Assembly (NCBI RefSeq): GCF_000220395.1
Contig: NW_004086912.1
Span: 19,033-83,032, forward strand
DNA length: 64,000 bases
Source of the DNA: Ichthyophthirius multifiliis
Taxonomy: Eukaryota > Ciliophora > Oligohymenophorea > Hymenostomatida
Reading direction: 5' to 3'
The translations under genes were made by a program, and so were the position numbers. The notes below the pieces were generated by a model. That model saw only the letters and a program-made list of their open reading frames with translations, was not told the DNA's origin and searched no databases. Shown piece after piece: positions 35,138 through 49,573 of this stretch (positions within the stretch are counted from its first letter, which is position 1; every line of letters begins with the position of its first letter).

Positions 35138-36315
35138 AAATATAAAAGTAAATAATTAATTAATAAATTTAAATAAAAAATTGCATTATATAAATTTTAT
35201 AATTTCTTTTTTTTATATTTTTTTTTTTTTTAACAAAAAAAATATTAAAAGTATTAATATAAAAATTAAAGAAAACAAACTTATTTAAAATATATAAAAT
35301 ATTAAAATTAAGTTTTTATATAATTAAATAAATTAAAATTATAATATAAACTTTTAATTTATAATATACAAATGTTTTAAAACACTAATATATTTTCATT
35401 GAATATTAATTAAAATAAAAACGGATTTTATTTACAATACTATTTAGTATAAATACTTTAATTTTTATTTTAAATAATTTTCAATAAAAATATTTATTTT
35501 ATTTAAAAAAAATGATTTCATAAGATACAATATATCTAAAATAATTATTAAAACTTTTTATATTTTAATTTTTTAAAAAAAGAAATTTAAATTTATTTTT
35601 GCTAACTTTTTGATACATATTAAAAAATTGATTTCAGAAAATATTTAAATTATTTAAAATTAATTTAATAAAAGATATTAATTTTTATGAAAAGATAAAA
35701 TTATTTTATATTTATAAAACTTAAAAATTAATATATAATAAAAAAATGTATTTTTTAATTATTGATTTTTATATATATTATGTCTATTTTCTTTAATAAA
35801 ATTTTTTAAATATAATTTTTATATTTAATTAAAACTTAAAATGAAAAATGATTTATTATTAGTTGAATAATACTTATTTTTTTAAAAATTTATTTTTAAT
35901 TTCTAAATAGTATTTATTTTTAGCAACATTTAATTTTTTTTTTTTAAAAAAAAAAAATCTATATTAAATAAAGAAAGTAAAGATACATTTTATTATTAGC
36001 ATTTATTTCAAATATTTCAAATAAAAATTCATAAAATATAATTATTATTAATTAATAAAACATATAATAAAAGCAATATTTTTTCATATTAGGTATTATT
36101 TTTTTCTAACTAATAATATTAAAATAAATTATAAAATCGTGTATTTTTTAAAAATATTAATTTTAAAATTTATATAAAAAATAAAAAAATATAACAAAAA
36201 AAGATATATATATATATATAAATATTATATTTTATTAGCAAACACATATTGAATAAATAAAAAAACATTCTAAAATTAATTAACAAATAATAATTTTTTT
36301 TTTTTTAAAAAAAAA
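35138..36315. other. Divergent intergenic stretch, no gene seen
   Basis: About 1.2 kb of A/T runs between the divergent starts of WRAP73 (minus) and the small protein at 36316 (plus). Only F/Y/I/N-rich nonsense frames are present. Confidence 0.55.
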
Positions 36316-36771
36316 ATGAAATAACAATTTAAATAGTAAATACAGACAACAAAATAATGTAAGATTTCCTTAAAACTAAAATAATAAATTCTTTAAAAAT
36401 ATAAAATTTACTTAAATTCAAATATATTTACATAATCTGAATTAAGTTTATTTAAATTTAACTTAATTAATCTTGCTTAAAAACCAACTAGATATCTTGA
36501 AAAAGAATTAGAAATAAATCAAACTTTTTTAAAGTATTAAAACAACAAGTCTAATCTAATATTTTCTGTGGCTTACGGTAGAGCTTTTGGTAAAATAATA
36601 AGAAAATGTTAAATATGTAAAATTGGTTAACTTAGATTAGAAATAAATGAAGGAAGGTATATATGTAAAAGTAAAACTAATTAAATATAGAACTAAGAAA
36701 TATAAAACTGTGGACTAGCTTTTGAAATATAAGAAGTTGAGAAAACAAATTGGATAAAATATTTAGATTGA
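36316..36771 (+). CDS. Small Cys-containing protein of unknown function
   Basis: Single frame of 151 residues starting after an A run and ending TGA at 36769. The N-terminal 55 residues are basic and Q/N-rich. The C-terminal half is compact: YLEKELEINQTFLKYQNNKS, IFSVAYGRAFGKIIRKCQIC, then KIGQLRLEINEGRYICKSK and NCGLAFEIQEVEKTNWIKYL. The spacing C-x2-C followed by C and C at 19 and about 15 residues could form a zinc knuckle or ribbon, but I do not recognise a family. Composition and conserved-looking Trp/Gly/Cys positions make it a likely gene. With only one exon there is no splice evidence. Confidence 0.6.
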
Positions 36772-37057
36772 ACAATTAATCAAATAATAAAAATATATTA
36801 TGTAAATATTTTTTAATTTTTTTTAAAGTATATAATTGCTATACTTTATTAATTATATTTTGAAAATTATTTAATTTCTATTTTATTTTTAAAAAGATAA
36901 AATTAAATTATTAAAAATTATGCTAAATTTATTGATTATATATATTAAATAATTATTTTCTTATATATAATATTTTTTAATAAAAATAAATAATTATTAA
37001 TATATAAAAAATAATATAGAAATTTTTATATAACTAATTTAAAGATATATATATATT

Positions 37058-37088
<31 letters not shown>

Positions 37089-37149
37089 TTATTTATTTTT
37101 CTTTATTTCCAATTAAATTTTCAATTTAGAATTTTATTAATTAAAATTA
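36772..37149. other. Intergenic stretch
   Basis: TA-rich (37040-37090) with no gene. It lies tail-to-tail between the small plus-strand gene and the long minus-strand gene. Confidence 0.6.
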
Positions 37150-37648
37150 TCATTATTAATCAATAATATTATTATTACTATTACTTATATTAATTTTGCT
37201 ATTATTCATATTAACATTATTATTTCTTTTTTTCATATTATCATCATTATAATCTTGTTTTTGCTATAACTAATCATTTTAATTTAATTAATTATTATTA
37301 ATTTATTTTTATTAATCATTATTTTTATATTTTAAACTTTCATTTTATTTTATACCTTTCGAAGGGTTATATCTTAATAAATCTTCAGGATTAATATTTA
37401 AATTAACTTTTTATTACAATTCTAAAAAAAATTAAATATATATAAATAAAAACTAAAAAATTATAAAAATTTACATTTCTTTAATTTTTTTAAGGTATCG
37501 ATCTATCAGCTTCCTAAGCAGTTTTAAATGCTTCTTAAATTCCCATTCTATCATTTGGAAGACCTAAATAATAAATTAAAGCTTCTAATGTTTTATAATT
37601 AGTAGCATTTATATGTTCAGACTCTTCTTAAACTTATTTTTATTACTC

Positions 37649-37723
<75 letters not shown>

Positions 37724-38842
37724 GAATTCTTCTTCTTCAGCAATATTATGCATTTAAGCATTAGTGAGATTAACTCCATTATTCAATTAAGCTGAAATAA
37801 CATTTAATACATTTTATCCTTTAATAGCAAGTCTAAGTAGACATTATTAGAATTCCTTATCATTAATTCCAAATTAAAATTGACCTTAAGGCGCTTATTT
37901 TTTTCTAACAACTTAATTAAAAATAATTTATATTTCTTCTTTTTTTTAAATAATTTCTGGAAAAAATGCAAACTTATGACAAAACCAATGAAAAGTTTTA
38001 AATGAAATTTCTTATGGATTTAATTAATTATTAAGGTCCCTATAAGCCAATTTTTTAAGACATTCAAATAATTCAGAAATTTTATTTTTATTTTTATTAA
38101 AAACATTTTATATTTCTTAAGATTCATATAATTATTCAGTTTTATTATTATTATAATTTTCCTTTTCTTTAATATATTTAAACTATTCTTTTACTTTTGC
38201 TTCTAATTTCTCTCTCTGATCTATTTCTAATTATTTTTTCTTTTACTCGTTTTATTCAGTTTCTTTTTTTGTTATTTATAATTTGGACATTTCTTCATCT
38301 ATTTTTTTAATTTACTAAGTATTGAATTATTCGAAATCTTATTTTTTCTTTAATAATTATTAAGATTCTTTTTATTGTAATTCTTTATTTATTTTTTATT
38401 ATTCGTCTTCTTTTTCTTTCTTTTTTTATTAATTTTCAATTTATTTTTGTTTCCAAAAATTTATAAATTCTTAATTCTTTTTTTCAACTTTTTAATCAGA
38501 TTTTTGTTTTTGTAATTTTTAAAAATCTAATTATTATTAAATATTTTTATGTTTATCTTATTAAAGCTCTTATTTTCTATCTAAAAGATACTATTAATTC
38601 TATTAATTAAATTTGTCTTTTCTTTTTTTTTCTTTATTTTCTTCTTAATCTTTTTACATTTTCTATATTTCTATTTAATTCTTATATTTTTTGTATCTAA
38701 CAAAAGTATCTTTTTTGTCTTAAATAGTAAGAATAATATCATCTAAAACACCTGCACACTAAATATAATAATAAAAAAATTAATTAAAATTTATGTATTT
38801 ATATATTTAGATATTTATATATATTTAAATTTCTATATTATA

Positions 38843-38883
<41 letters not shown>

Positions 38884-40540
38884 GTTTATTAAATTTTTTT
38901 ATTATATATATTTATTACTTATTCTGCAATATTTCTGTCTTTATAATTAAAAGAAGTTATTAATAACTGCATGCATGAATTTAATTTTTTAAACGGTTCA
39001 ATTTCCAGTACTCTTTTTTTCTAAATTTTTCTACTATCCTCAATATTACTTGTATTTAACTTTTCTTATTTTTTTTTTTATTTTTTATTTTTAAAATCAA
39101 TTTTATATATATCCATATAATGACTCACAGGTTAAATTACAGCTCCTGGAATTATAGCTTATGCTTTATATACTTCTTTAATTACAGTTTTTCCTTAAAA
39201 AAATTAAAAACCTAATTTTCCATAGAAAATTTCATTTAAAACTACATAAGCATATTTTTAAGATTCTTTTATAGCTAATTCTCCATCTTTATCAAATATA
39301 AATTCCTCATAAATTTATTTTTCCTTTACTCTTACATATCCCTAAGGTAAAGGATATTAAGGATTTTCTTCCAATTTTTTATTTAGTTCTTTTATTACTT
39401 CATTATTCACTCTACATTATTCAGGATCATCGAAAAGAATTGTATTTTATCCTTTTGAAAATGCAGATTATCTCATATGGTCAATTAAAGCTTAAAAAGA
39501 AAAACTTAAAGGAAGGTGTCTGAGATCTTTATTTGGTTTAGAATATATATAAAATGAAAGTTAAGTTAAATAAGAAAGAAACTATTCAAATTAAAGAGAC
39601 TAAATATCTTTAAGTTCACATGATTCATAATTTAATTATTTTTAATTACTATTTTTAAAAAAAGATTTTATTATTTAATTTACGAATTTCGATTTTATAT
39701 TAATTAATTGTTTTTCTTTTATTATTCAGATTAATCGTCTAAAATACATTAATTTTTTTTTCTATCTTCTTCCAAAACAACTACTCTAACTAAACTTTTA
39801 TGTTCATCTTTTGATAAAAAAGCATCAAAATCATAATCTTTTATTAATTTATATATCTCAGGAACACTAATAATAGAAAATTTATCCTTAAGCATATCAA
39901 AATTGTTAACATTTTTATTTACAAAACTGGAACTGAATCCCGAATTGGAATATTTAGCGAAAAGATTTTTAAAAACAGAATTATATTTTTTTTATAGTAT
40001 TTATATTTAAACCTTATCCCTTTATTCTTCCAAATCTAAATCAATAAATTAAATTTAAAATAAACCAATCTTATTTTCCCTTTTTTATATATTTTCTCTT
40101 GTCCCGTATTCAAATATTGAATTATATTCAAAGTCTTTTTGATTCAATTTAGATATTCCATGTTCTAAATTCCTATATTCTAATTATTTTTAGACATAAT
40201 TTTTCTCGTTTTTAATTTTTGAATATTTTTTTAAATTTCTTCTTCTTTTTTCTATTAGTGAAATTTAAAATTAGAAGTAATTTCGTCTAAATTTTAAACT
40301 ATTTTTGGATCGGCATTTTTACCATTTCTTAATTAAGCTAAATATTGAATTTCTTCCTTATTAATTTTCTATTCGCCATTAGTTTTAAAAGTGCTTTATC
40401 CATATTTTTTAATAGTTCCTTCTACAATCTTTAATGAACTATATAATCCTCTAGGAAATTCTCCATTGATACTTTTTTTATGTTCTTATAAATTATTAAA
40501 TTCATTATCCTTAATAACACCAATATTATTTTAAATATCC

Positions 40541-40592
<52 letters not shown>

Positions 40593-41340
40593 AATATTAT
40601 TAGTGTTCAATATAATCATTTTAATATTTTTCTAAAATATCTTTTGGATTTCCAAAAAATTCTAAAATTGAAACTAGTCCTTAATTATTTTATTTAGAAA
40701 AAATTTTTATTTAAATATTCGTATGTCCAATCAATGGTTTTATTTTTTCATTTAAAAAAGATATTTCTAGACTAACAATTTTTTTAATAATTTCAATTAT
40801 TAGACCTCTTTTTTATTACTAAAAAATATCATTTTATTACTATTCCTCTGTCTTACTTTTTTAATTTTTTTTTTCTTGAGGAATTTTTTATTTTTCACTA
40901 GCATAATACATTGCCAAAGAAACTTTTATAAATTTAATAGCAAATTCTTAAATTTATTCATCATTTTAAAAATTTTATAAAATATTCAAAATAGGAATTT
41001 AACAAACTTATGAATATATGAGATCATTTAAATAAATTTTAAAAAATAAATCTAAAATTTAAATAGCACTTTTTAATTATAAGTTAATATTGTTAGAAAT
41101 TTTTTAAAAAAACTCTAAATCAATAATATTAATAATGTAAGATATTTAATCCGACAATTATATTTTTTATACCAAAGGATCTAATAAAATATTTATAGGT
41201 AATGAATCTAAATCTTCAAAGCATTAAATAAAATTTGTTAATAAAAATTCTCGAAGAGTTATATTTTCAAGATTTTCAATTAAAATAACAACTAATATAC
41301 TTTTATACATAAAATAATATTAAAACTAAAATAAGTAAAA

Positions 41341-41381
<41 letters not shown>

Positions 41382-43174
41382 TATATCGATAGTATATTTT
41401 ATATATATATATTTTTTATTTTTTTATTGTTTTAATATATATCTTTAATTAATTATATACTTTTATATTTACCTATAAACTTTTTGAAATTTTTAATTTT
41501 TTCTGTTTACTAAAAATTATAATAATTAAAATAATAACTAGCAAGAACAAATTTATAAAGTATCATATTTATACATACATGACTACTTTTTTTCTTTTTT
41601 TTTTAATATAAAAATTAATTTTACTTCATTTAATAAAATTATTATAGATTTTTATTATTCTTCATTTTATTCTAATAAAGTATCAAATAAAGTCCATATT
41701 TTAACCAGTAGGCTTAAAGATGAAATTCTTAAATCAATTTAATTTATTGGATCATCACTAGCATTTTTTAAACAAAACTTAACTAATTTATCGATAATTC
41801 CTTTTTCAATAAACTTATATTTACAAAATAAATATATATATATTTTTATAGATTAATTATATTACTTATTATTCTAATACTTTATTTTCTTATAAAACTT
41901 CAATTAAAGATCTTTAGCAATCGATCAAATCTTTAGAATTATTTAAAGATTAATAAATTAAATTATTAAAAAGTTCATCAAAATCATAATTTGAAAATTA
42001 ATAAAGACAATCTAATATATATCTACCTATGTCAGAATGTCTTTTTAAACCTAAAAATATACTTTTTATACCACCGTTTTCAATATTTGAAAACCAATCC
42101 CATAAAATAGATTGTGTTTATTATTAGAAATTAAAAAATATTTGATTTGCTAATATAGAAAATGTTTTTGCAGTTTCTTATGCTACTTCAATATTTTTAC
42201 TTATAAAACCTATTTTTAAGCACTTTTAAAGTAAAAAAAATAAATTAAAATTTGTTAAATATTTATTTTTTACATTTAATGTAAATTACATATTTTATTT
42301 ATTTTAATCTTAAACAAAAAAATAAATTAAATGCATGATATTTTATTATATATCCTTATATAAATTTATTATAGGACTATAAAAGTCTTTTACTCCTTTT
42401 ACAAAAATTTAAGCTAAATATAAATTATTATCAGTGAATAAAATAGCAGCCTATTTTATATATATATATATATATGATTATGTAATTAATTATAAATAAT
42501 TTTATATATTTTTATATATAACTAATAACATATAAAATATAAAATATTGTTTAATAATTTTATTTATTTTACTTTTTCAGGTGTTAAATTTAAATTTTTT
42601 GACAAAAGTATAATTAAATATTCCAAACAGCTTTTTGTTTCACTTACATCTTTATTAGCATCAATTTTTTTTATGTCAATTTTATTTTTTACTATTAATA
42701 TTTTTTTTTTATATATATATATATATTTTTTTTACTTTCACATTATTTCATTATCGTTTTTTTATTAATTTTTTCTAATTATATTTATTATTATTCAGTA
42801 TCCTAATCATAAAGATATTGAAAAAGTTAAATTATGGCATCCTCATTATTAGAAATAATATTACTTTTTAAAACAGGAGATATTTATATTTATATTTCAG
42901 AATAGCATTATTATAATATATTCCAATTATTTATTCTGTCTTAAGGTTTGTTAGAATTCTTAATTTAATCTAAAGTTGGATATATTACTTCTTATTTATA
43001 TTTTTATTTTGTTAAAAGTACTAATAATTTTGCAAATAGCTAACCACTTAAAATTTAATTAGATGCTTATGTTTATAATTCAATAATATATTCTTCTTTT
43101 TAATTTAAAATATCTTTTTAGGATAATATTTTATTTTATTATAACCAATTATTAATATGAATTGGAATTTTCAT
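37150..43174 (-). CDS. Very long protein: possible CH-like start, helical repeats, coiled coil
   Basis: About 1,750 residues with roughly nine or ten short introns, for example GTAAGACAGA...TTTTAG near 40810-40850, and one of 35 bases near 39660-39700. It starts MKIPIHINNWLQQNKILSQK; the first 120 residues look like an all-helical CH-type domain (SGQLFAKLLVLLTKQKYKQ). An ARM/HEAT-like helical stretch follows (TFSILANQIFFNF, SILWDWFSNIENGGIKSIFL, RYILDCLYQFSNYDFDELFN, SSLSLLVKIWTLFDTLL). Next come two polyQ tracts, a globular block (FQALIDHMRQSAFSKGQNTI, ENPQYPLPQGYVRVKEKQIY, NEIFYGKLGFQFFQGKTVIK), a 200-residue charged coiled coil and an N/Q/S-rich tail. A one-base break at the T5 run 40209-40213 and an uncertain last junction near 37440 remain. 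I do not recognise the family. The layout suggests a cytoskeletal or ciliary scaffold, which is inference. Confidence 0.7.
37649..37722. repeat. (TTA)24 microsatellite encoding polyglutamine
   Basis: About 24 uninterrupted TTA units on the plus strand. On the coding minus strand they are TAA codons in frame, read as Gln in this code. The tract lies near the C terminus of the long gene, after an EEEEFI segment. Confidence 0.9.
40541..40591. repeat. (TTA)16-17 microsatellite encoding polyglutamine
   Basis: Second TTA array in the same gene. On the minus strand it reads as an in-frame TAA/TAG run between YIEHQQYLQ and DIQNNIGVI. Confidence 0.88.
41346..41378. repeat. (TA)n inside an intron
   Basis: Perfect TA dinucleotide run within a long intron of the minus-strand gene. 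Confidence 0.85.
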
Positions 43175-44069
43175 TTTTTTATGTTTTTTTTGTTTTACAA
43201 TATTTTATTTATTTAATATTAATTTTGTCATATAAATATTTTTTTATTCACTAAAATTTCAGAAAAAAAGAATTAATTTCTTGAGTTTTAAATTGTTTTT
43301 TAGTGGATATTAATTATTTTTTAATTCTTTTTAATTAATTATATTATATTTTTAGCGTTTCTAATTTTTAAATATATTTATTATATTAAAAAACAATTAA
43401 AATAATGTAAATCAAAACAAAAAAATATCAAAAATATTTTTCAAATTATATTTTTATATTTGTTTTAAAATAAAATGTTACGTTTTAATTTATTATGAAT
43501 TTAGATTATAATTTATAATAATAATTTATTAATTTTTTAGTTTATAAATTTTAAACATATATAAATATTTTAATGTAAAATAAACTAAAATAACAAAAAT
43601 AACAAAAATTATTTTTAATTAAATATAATTTTTTATAAATCAAAAACTTTCATAATTTCGAATATAAATAATAAACTGATTTATAATTTAAATTTAAATT
43701 TTAATAATTCATTTTAAATTTTGTTTAAATAAAATAACAATTTATTTTATCTAAAATTAATAAATAATTAATATTAAATATACATATTTAAACATAAATA
43801 ATAAATAAAATATAGATAAAATAAATAATTATATAAAATAAGTAAGAAAAAAGAAAAATATATAATTATTTATATAAATAATATAATTAAAAATAAGAAA
43901 TAAATAAATGAATTTTATATTTATTTTATATAATATATTTATTAAAAAAAAATATTGTTTTTCAAATTCAAAGCAATATAAAAAAATTGTGATCATAATT
44001 ATAAATAAAATATATAAAAAATATATGAAATATAAATAAAAATATATATATTTAACAAACATCTTAAAA
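43175..44069. other. Intergenic stretch, no gene seen
   Basis: A/T runs between two minus-strand genes. The minus-strand open frame at 43829-44062 is I/Y/F/N-rich and judged noncoding. Confidence 0.6.
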
Positions 44070-45131
44070 TCATGTATATTTATTCAAATCTTAGCAGTCT
44101 TATGAGTTACTAGTTTTTTTAACATATTCAAATATAGCTTTATATTTTTAAGAATTTTTATTTTTCTCTTTTTTTTTGTAATTTTATTATAATAAAAGCA
44201 TAAGCGTTTATATATTCAAATAAATAGATTATCTTAAAAAAAGATCATTTAATCCTTCATTTATAAGTTTTTAAGCAATATTAATTTTTAATTGAGTTAT
44301 ATAAACCATATTATGCTTTAATTATTACATTTAATAATCGAATTCTTTGTCAAAATTTTCCAATTTACTAATTATTATTTAATGAACTTTTTAATTTTCA
44401 AGAATTTCTAATTTTATTTCTTCATTTTCTTTAGTTTAATTATTACATATTTATATTTATTCGAGAAAATTTTAATTTTAATATTCTTCTTTACATTTAT
44501 CTGTTTGTTAATTTTCTATTAGCTATGCTTAAAAAGAGCTATTTATTTTCAATTTTTTTTTATCATTAACTTGATTTTTTTCATTAGAAATGCTATCTAA
44601 AGTCGAATCTGATTAAATTAAATTTTTTTAACACTCATGAGTATTATTTTCTGTAGAATTTTCATTATCCTCTGTAGACTTTTATTGATATTCTAAATTT
44701 TTTAGTTAATAATCAATACAATTTTATTCATTTTTTTCTATATTTTATCTTAATTCATTATTTTGAAGATTTTAATTTTGTTCATTTTTTTTATTTTTTA
44801 GTTTTATTTATTTTTTACAAAATTTTAAGTTTTGTTTATTGATTTATTTTTTCTTAATTAATGTTTTTATTTTTTATTAGCATTTATTTTGTTTGTTTTG
44901 TATTTTTATATTCCTTTATATTTTTTTCTTTTATTGTTTAATTGGGGATTAAATTTATTAATTATTAATATTACTATTGTCTTAATAATTATGTTTTTAA
45001 TTAATATTATTTTTTCCAATTTCTTTTCTTTAAAGCTTTAGAGATTTCAAAAATTTCTAGATATTTTATCTTTTTATATATGTAAAGATGTAAAATTTAA
45101 TTATTATATTAATAAAATTATTAGCCAACAT
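44070..45131 (-). CDS. Q/N/K-rich protein of unknown function
   Basis: One unbroken frame of 353 residues, checked for phase along its length, ending TGA at 44070-44072. After a hydrophobic, basic start (MLANNFINIIIKFYIFTYIK) that could be a signal anchor, it is K/Q/N-rich, then acidic (SDSTLDSISNEKNQVND). It ends in a helical segment (EEIKLEILENQKVHQIIISK, YQMQQLKHNMVYITQLKINI, LINEGLNDLFLRQSIYLNIQ). No family is recognised. The final 150 residues have the heptad-like spacing of a coiled coil. The start is the first ATG giving a Q/N-rich frame, so an upstream exon is possible. Confidence 0.6.
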
Positions 45132-47579
45132 TATAACAATTAAAATTAAAGGCTCTTGTTATTAAGAAATAATTTCTAAAATATTTTATTATTAAATAAC
45201 TATTATTGCTTAAATTAAATAAAATATAATAATAATGCATTTTCTTTTATTTTAAGAATTTAAGAATAAAATTATTATTGATATCAGAATTAGTTGTCTC
45301 CATGAGTTTTCTTAAAAATAGGATTTATATTATTATTAATATGATTTATTTTCATAATAATTTAGAAACACTTATAAGATTTCGTCAAATGAGTAAAAAT
45401 CATTTATTAATAAAAAAGAATTATTGAATTCATTTGTTAATAATTTTATAAGAAATTTTGATATAGTTTAAATATTACATTTTTATTCTATTTAATTATT
45501 AAATATATGCATATTATTAAGATGGCAAAATTTTTTTTTTTTTGAATATTTAAGTATTTTTATTTTTTTGTTTGTTTTTATTTTTATTTAGTTTTTAATA
45601 TTTTTAAAGAAAAACAAAATGCTTTACCGTTTTTAAATTATTTTTTTACATATATAGCGTTTCATTTAAATAAATACAATTAAACAAAGTAGATTTTAGT
45701 TAAAAAGTAATAATTATCATAAAAAATAAATTGATAACTAAAAATATATAAATACCTTTTATAAATTAAAGCGTAACTTTAATTATTTTTTATTAAGTTT
45801 ATTTCATAATTATAACATTTTTTTTAATACGTAATTTTTTATATTTATATTTTTATCTTTATATTATAGTTATTTATAAAATTTTTATATAAAAGTAAAA
45901 ATAAAATAAATATATTTTTTAACTATAAATTACATTATTTTTATATTTTATTTTGTCTAAAAAAAATATATAAATTCTCTTTAATTCTTAATTAATTTAT
46001 TTTAAATTTAAAAAAATGTGATATTATTAAAAATATTAATAACAGTATTGTTTTTATTATTTTAAAAAATATAATGTAATAAAAAAATTAAAATAAAGTT
46101 ACAAAATTAAATAAGTATTAAATTTATCATATAAATAATTTCTTTATTATCATATTATTATATTTTAATAATTTTTTAAAATAAAAATCTATTTATATAC
46201 TTTTGTTATATTTAAATAGATATTATATGCATTAATTATTTTAAATTTTTACAAAAAATATAAATTTTAAAATAATTTCAATAAAATATTTATTTAAAAG
46301 TATTAAAATAATTTATAAAATTAAATATTAAATAAAATAAAAAATAATTTAAAAATAATTATAATAATATAATTATATTAATAATTTATATAATAATATA
46401 TGCACTTTTTGTTATAAAATTTTACTAAACTTATTAGTAAAATAAATATAAAAGAATTTAAATTATATTAGTTTTAATAAATTATAATTATTTATCATAT
46501 TTATTAAAAAAAAAAATTAAATGATAAATTAGCAATGATTGTATATTTTAAAAAGATGATAAAAACAATATAATGATAAAATACTAAACATAAAAATATC
46601 ATATATATTAATATATATAATAATATATTAATATATTTATATATTTATATATATATATATATATATATAACAAAATATTAATAAATAAAATATATAATAA
46701 TTAATATTAACAACTATATTTTAAAAAATAAAATGTAATAAATAATACATTACAATCATTAAAGTATATAATCAAATTCAAATAGGTATATTAAACAATA
46801 TTTTTTTGAATATATATTAATTAAATATTATTATATATTTTTAATATTTACTTGATTATTGATTTTTTCTCAAATAAAAATAAAGCATATAAAGTTAAAA
46901 TTTTTAAGGTTTTAAAAATTAGAATATATATAGTCCTCATATTACATATTAACCAGTAATTACATAATTACTATAATAATTTTAAGTAAACAATAATGTA
47001 GCTAATAATTTAAATCATAATGTTGTTTTGTAAAATAATTAATAATAATATATATTATACTAATAAAAAAAAAAAAAAAATGCAATATTTGGAATATTTA
47101 ATTCTCCAAAATAATCAAATTAAATAAATTTATAAAATATTTAATAATAACATATAAACAAAGGATTTTCTTAATATAATATAATTAATTATAATTAATT
47201 AATTAATTAAATATAAATTTCGAATCAATAGTAAAACTTTTAAAATTGTTAATCTATATAAAATAATAATCTCTAATATTATAATAAATTATAGTTAATT
47301 GAAAGGTAAATTTTAATCAATTATTATTTTATTTTATTTTTTTTATTTTTTTTAATAATAACAAAAAATAAAAATTTATTAACAAATTCTTTTATTTATT
47401 TGAATATATAAATATATTTACTTAAACAAGCATTATAATTAAAATAAATATATATAAATAAAAGGAAAAAAAATTAATATTTTTTTTGTTAATAATTATG
47501 CACTTTTATATAATATAAAAAATATTATCAATTCAAAAAAAAATAAAAATAAATAAATTAAAATAAATAAATTATTAGT
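45132..47579. other. 2.4 kb AT-rich stretch between divergent genes
   Basis: No convincing gene. It contains TA repeats (46640-46668) and a weak plus-strand frame at 47081-47400 beginning MQYLEYLILQNNQIKQIYKI after an A run. That start has an LRR-like look but decays to hydrophobic nonsense. Confidence 0.5.
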
Positions 47580-49533
47580 ATGGATTTTGTATAAAATGCT
47601 TAACATAAGGGTTATATCCCAATAGAAATAGATAAGAAGATAATATTTCCAAGTTATGCAGATATATCAAAGTATATAATTAATGGAGAATTCGATTATA
47701 ATTAATGTCATTTCGAATGCGTATTATTAAAATAAATTCCACAAATACAGCCAAATATGATGCAACCAAATATACAGCTTCAATAATAACAAAAGATAAT
47801 ACAATACGGCTATTTATTTAATGAATTTTTTGTAATTTGCAATGAAAAATTTAAAAAAATTCCTGACAAAGTAGTCGAATTGAAACCTAATTCAAGAATT
47901 GTTTGGGATTACAATAAAACTAGAATTCCTTTTAAGTTAATAGGATTTCATTTACTAGATGGAAAGGAGGTACATTAGTATTGCGCAGAAGAAATTTATT
48001 TAAATAAACTAAAAGGATTTCTTTCCCAGAAAATTTTCTAAGCGAGGCTTTAGGATGAATATGATGTTCTATCTTTAGTAGGAAAAGGAAATTATGCAAA
48101 AGTAAATAAAAAAAAATAAAAAATATATGTATAAAATAAAAAAATATATATATATATATATAAATATTTATAAAATATAAAACTAGGTCTATTCAATAAA
48201 ACATAAAGTTACGCAAGAGAAATTCGCAGTTAAATGCTTCGAAAAGAAAAATTTAATGGAATTAGATAAAGGAATGGTAAAAAATAAAAATAAAAAAAAC
48301 TAAAAAAACCAAAATTAAAAAATAAAAAAATAAAAAAAGCTTTCTATACACAATGAATTAAAAATAATGCGTGCACTGCGTGATCATCCAAACGCGATAA
48401 AACTATTTGAAGTATTCGAAGGAGAACACACATTTATTTCGTAATGGAAATCGTTGAAGGAATATCCCTATACGACGATATAAAGAAACATGCTTAACAA
48501 CACTACCAAGAGCAAGAAATTCGAGAAATAATGAGAATGCTAATTGATGGAGTATGCTATTGTAATAATAAGAACATCATGCACCGAGATATAAAGCCTG
48601 AAAATCTTTTATTTGGTAAAAAAGGTAACTAAAACGTTCTAAAAATAGTTGATTTTGGTCTAGCTACATACGCAGATGAAATCCCTTATATTTTCCCAAA
48701 ATGCGGAACGCCAGGTTTCGTGGCTCCTGAAATAGCGAATTTAATAGATAAAGCTTAAGGTTATTCTACTATATGTGATATGTTTCTGTAGGAGTAATTT
48801 TTCATATTTTATTGACTGGAGAACCTGTTTTCCCAGGTAAAAAATTCAATGATGTTTTAAAAATAAATAAAAATTGTGAAATCGATTTCAATAAAAGAGA
48901 ATATGATAACCTAAGTATCTAAGCTAAAGATTTATTAATAAAATTACTAGAAAAAGATCCTTTAAAACGTACTAATGCTCAATAAGCTCTCCTACATTCA
49001 TATTTTACTTAAGCTCATGGTATAGTAAGAGCAAATTCGAGTGATAATATAACCAGAATGAGTTTAGAAGATTTAGAAAATATACCGAATATTAGAGAAA
49101 AATAACAATCTATGTTTACAAAACCGCCTAGAATTCCTTATTTAACAAGAGAATAAGGAGATACAGAGGATAATCTGAATTCGTTTGTAACTAAAGATTA
49201 GAATTTTAATAAAAATTATAAAGATAATAATCATAATATTAATAATATGTATTATACAATTGGATCTATAGAAGAAGATTAAACAAAAGGATAATTTGGA
49301 AAATAAAATTATGAATTAACACCTAATAGTAAATATATTTTTAATAATAAAAATATAAATAAATAAAAATATTTTAAATATAAAGTTAAAAGAAAAGTTA
49401 GAGAATCAATATAGGAAGAACATGATGAAGAAGATGAAAACTAAAAATAATGTTAGGAATAATAAAAAATATATTAATTATAATAATAAAGCGAAGATTT
49501 GATGAAATAATAACTTTAATAATAATAATAATA

Positions 49534-49573
<40 letters not shown>

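Noticed and set aside
37613-37795. Plus-strand frame with a long leucine run
   Set aside because: It is the complement of the (TAA)n polyQ tract of the minus-strand gene, not a leucine-rich protein.
47081-47400. ATG after an A run opening an LRR-like frame
   Set aside because: Only the first 20 residues look like protein and the rest is low complexity. Kept only as a remark in the intergenic entry.
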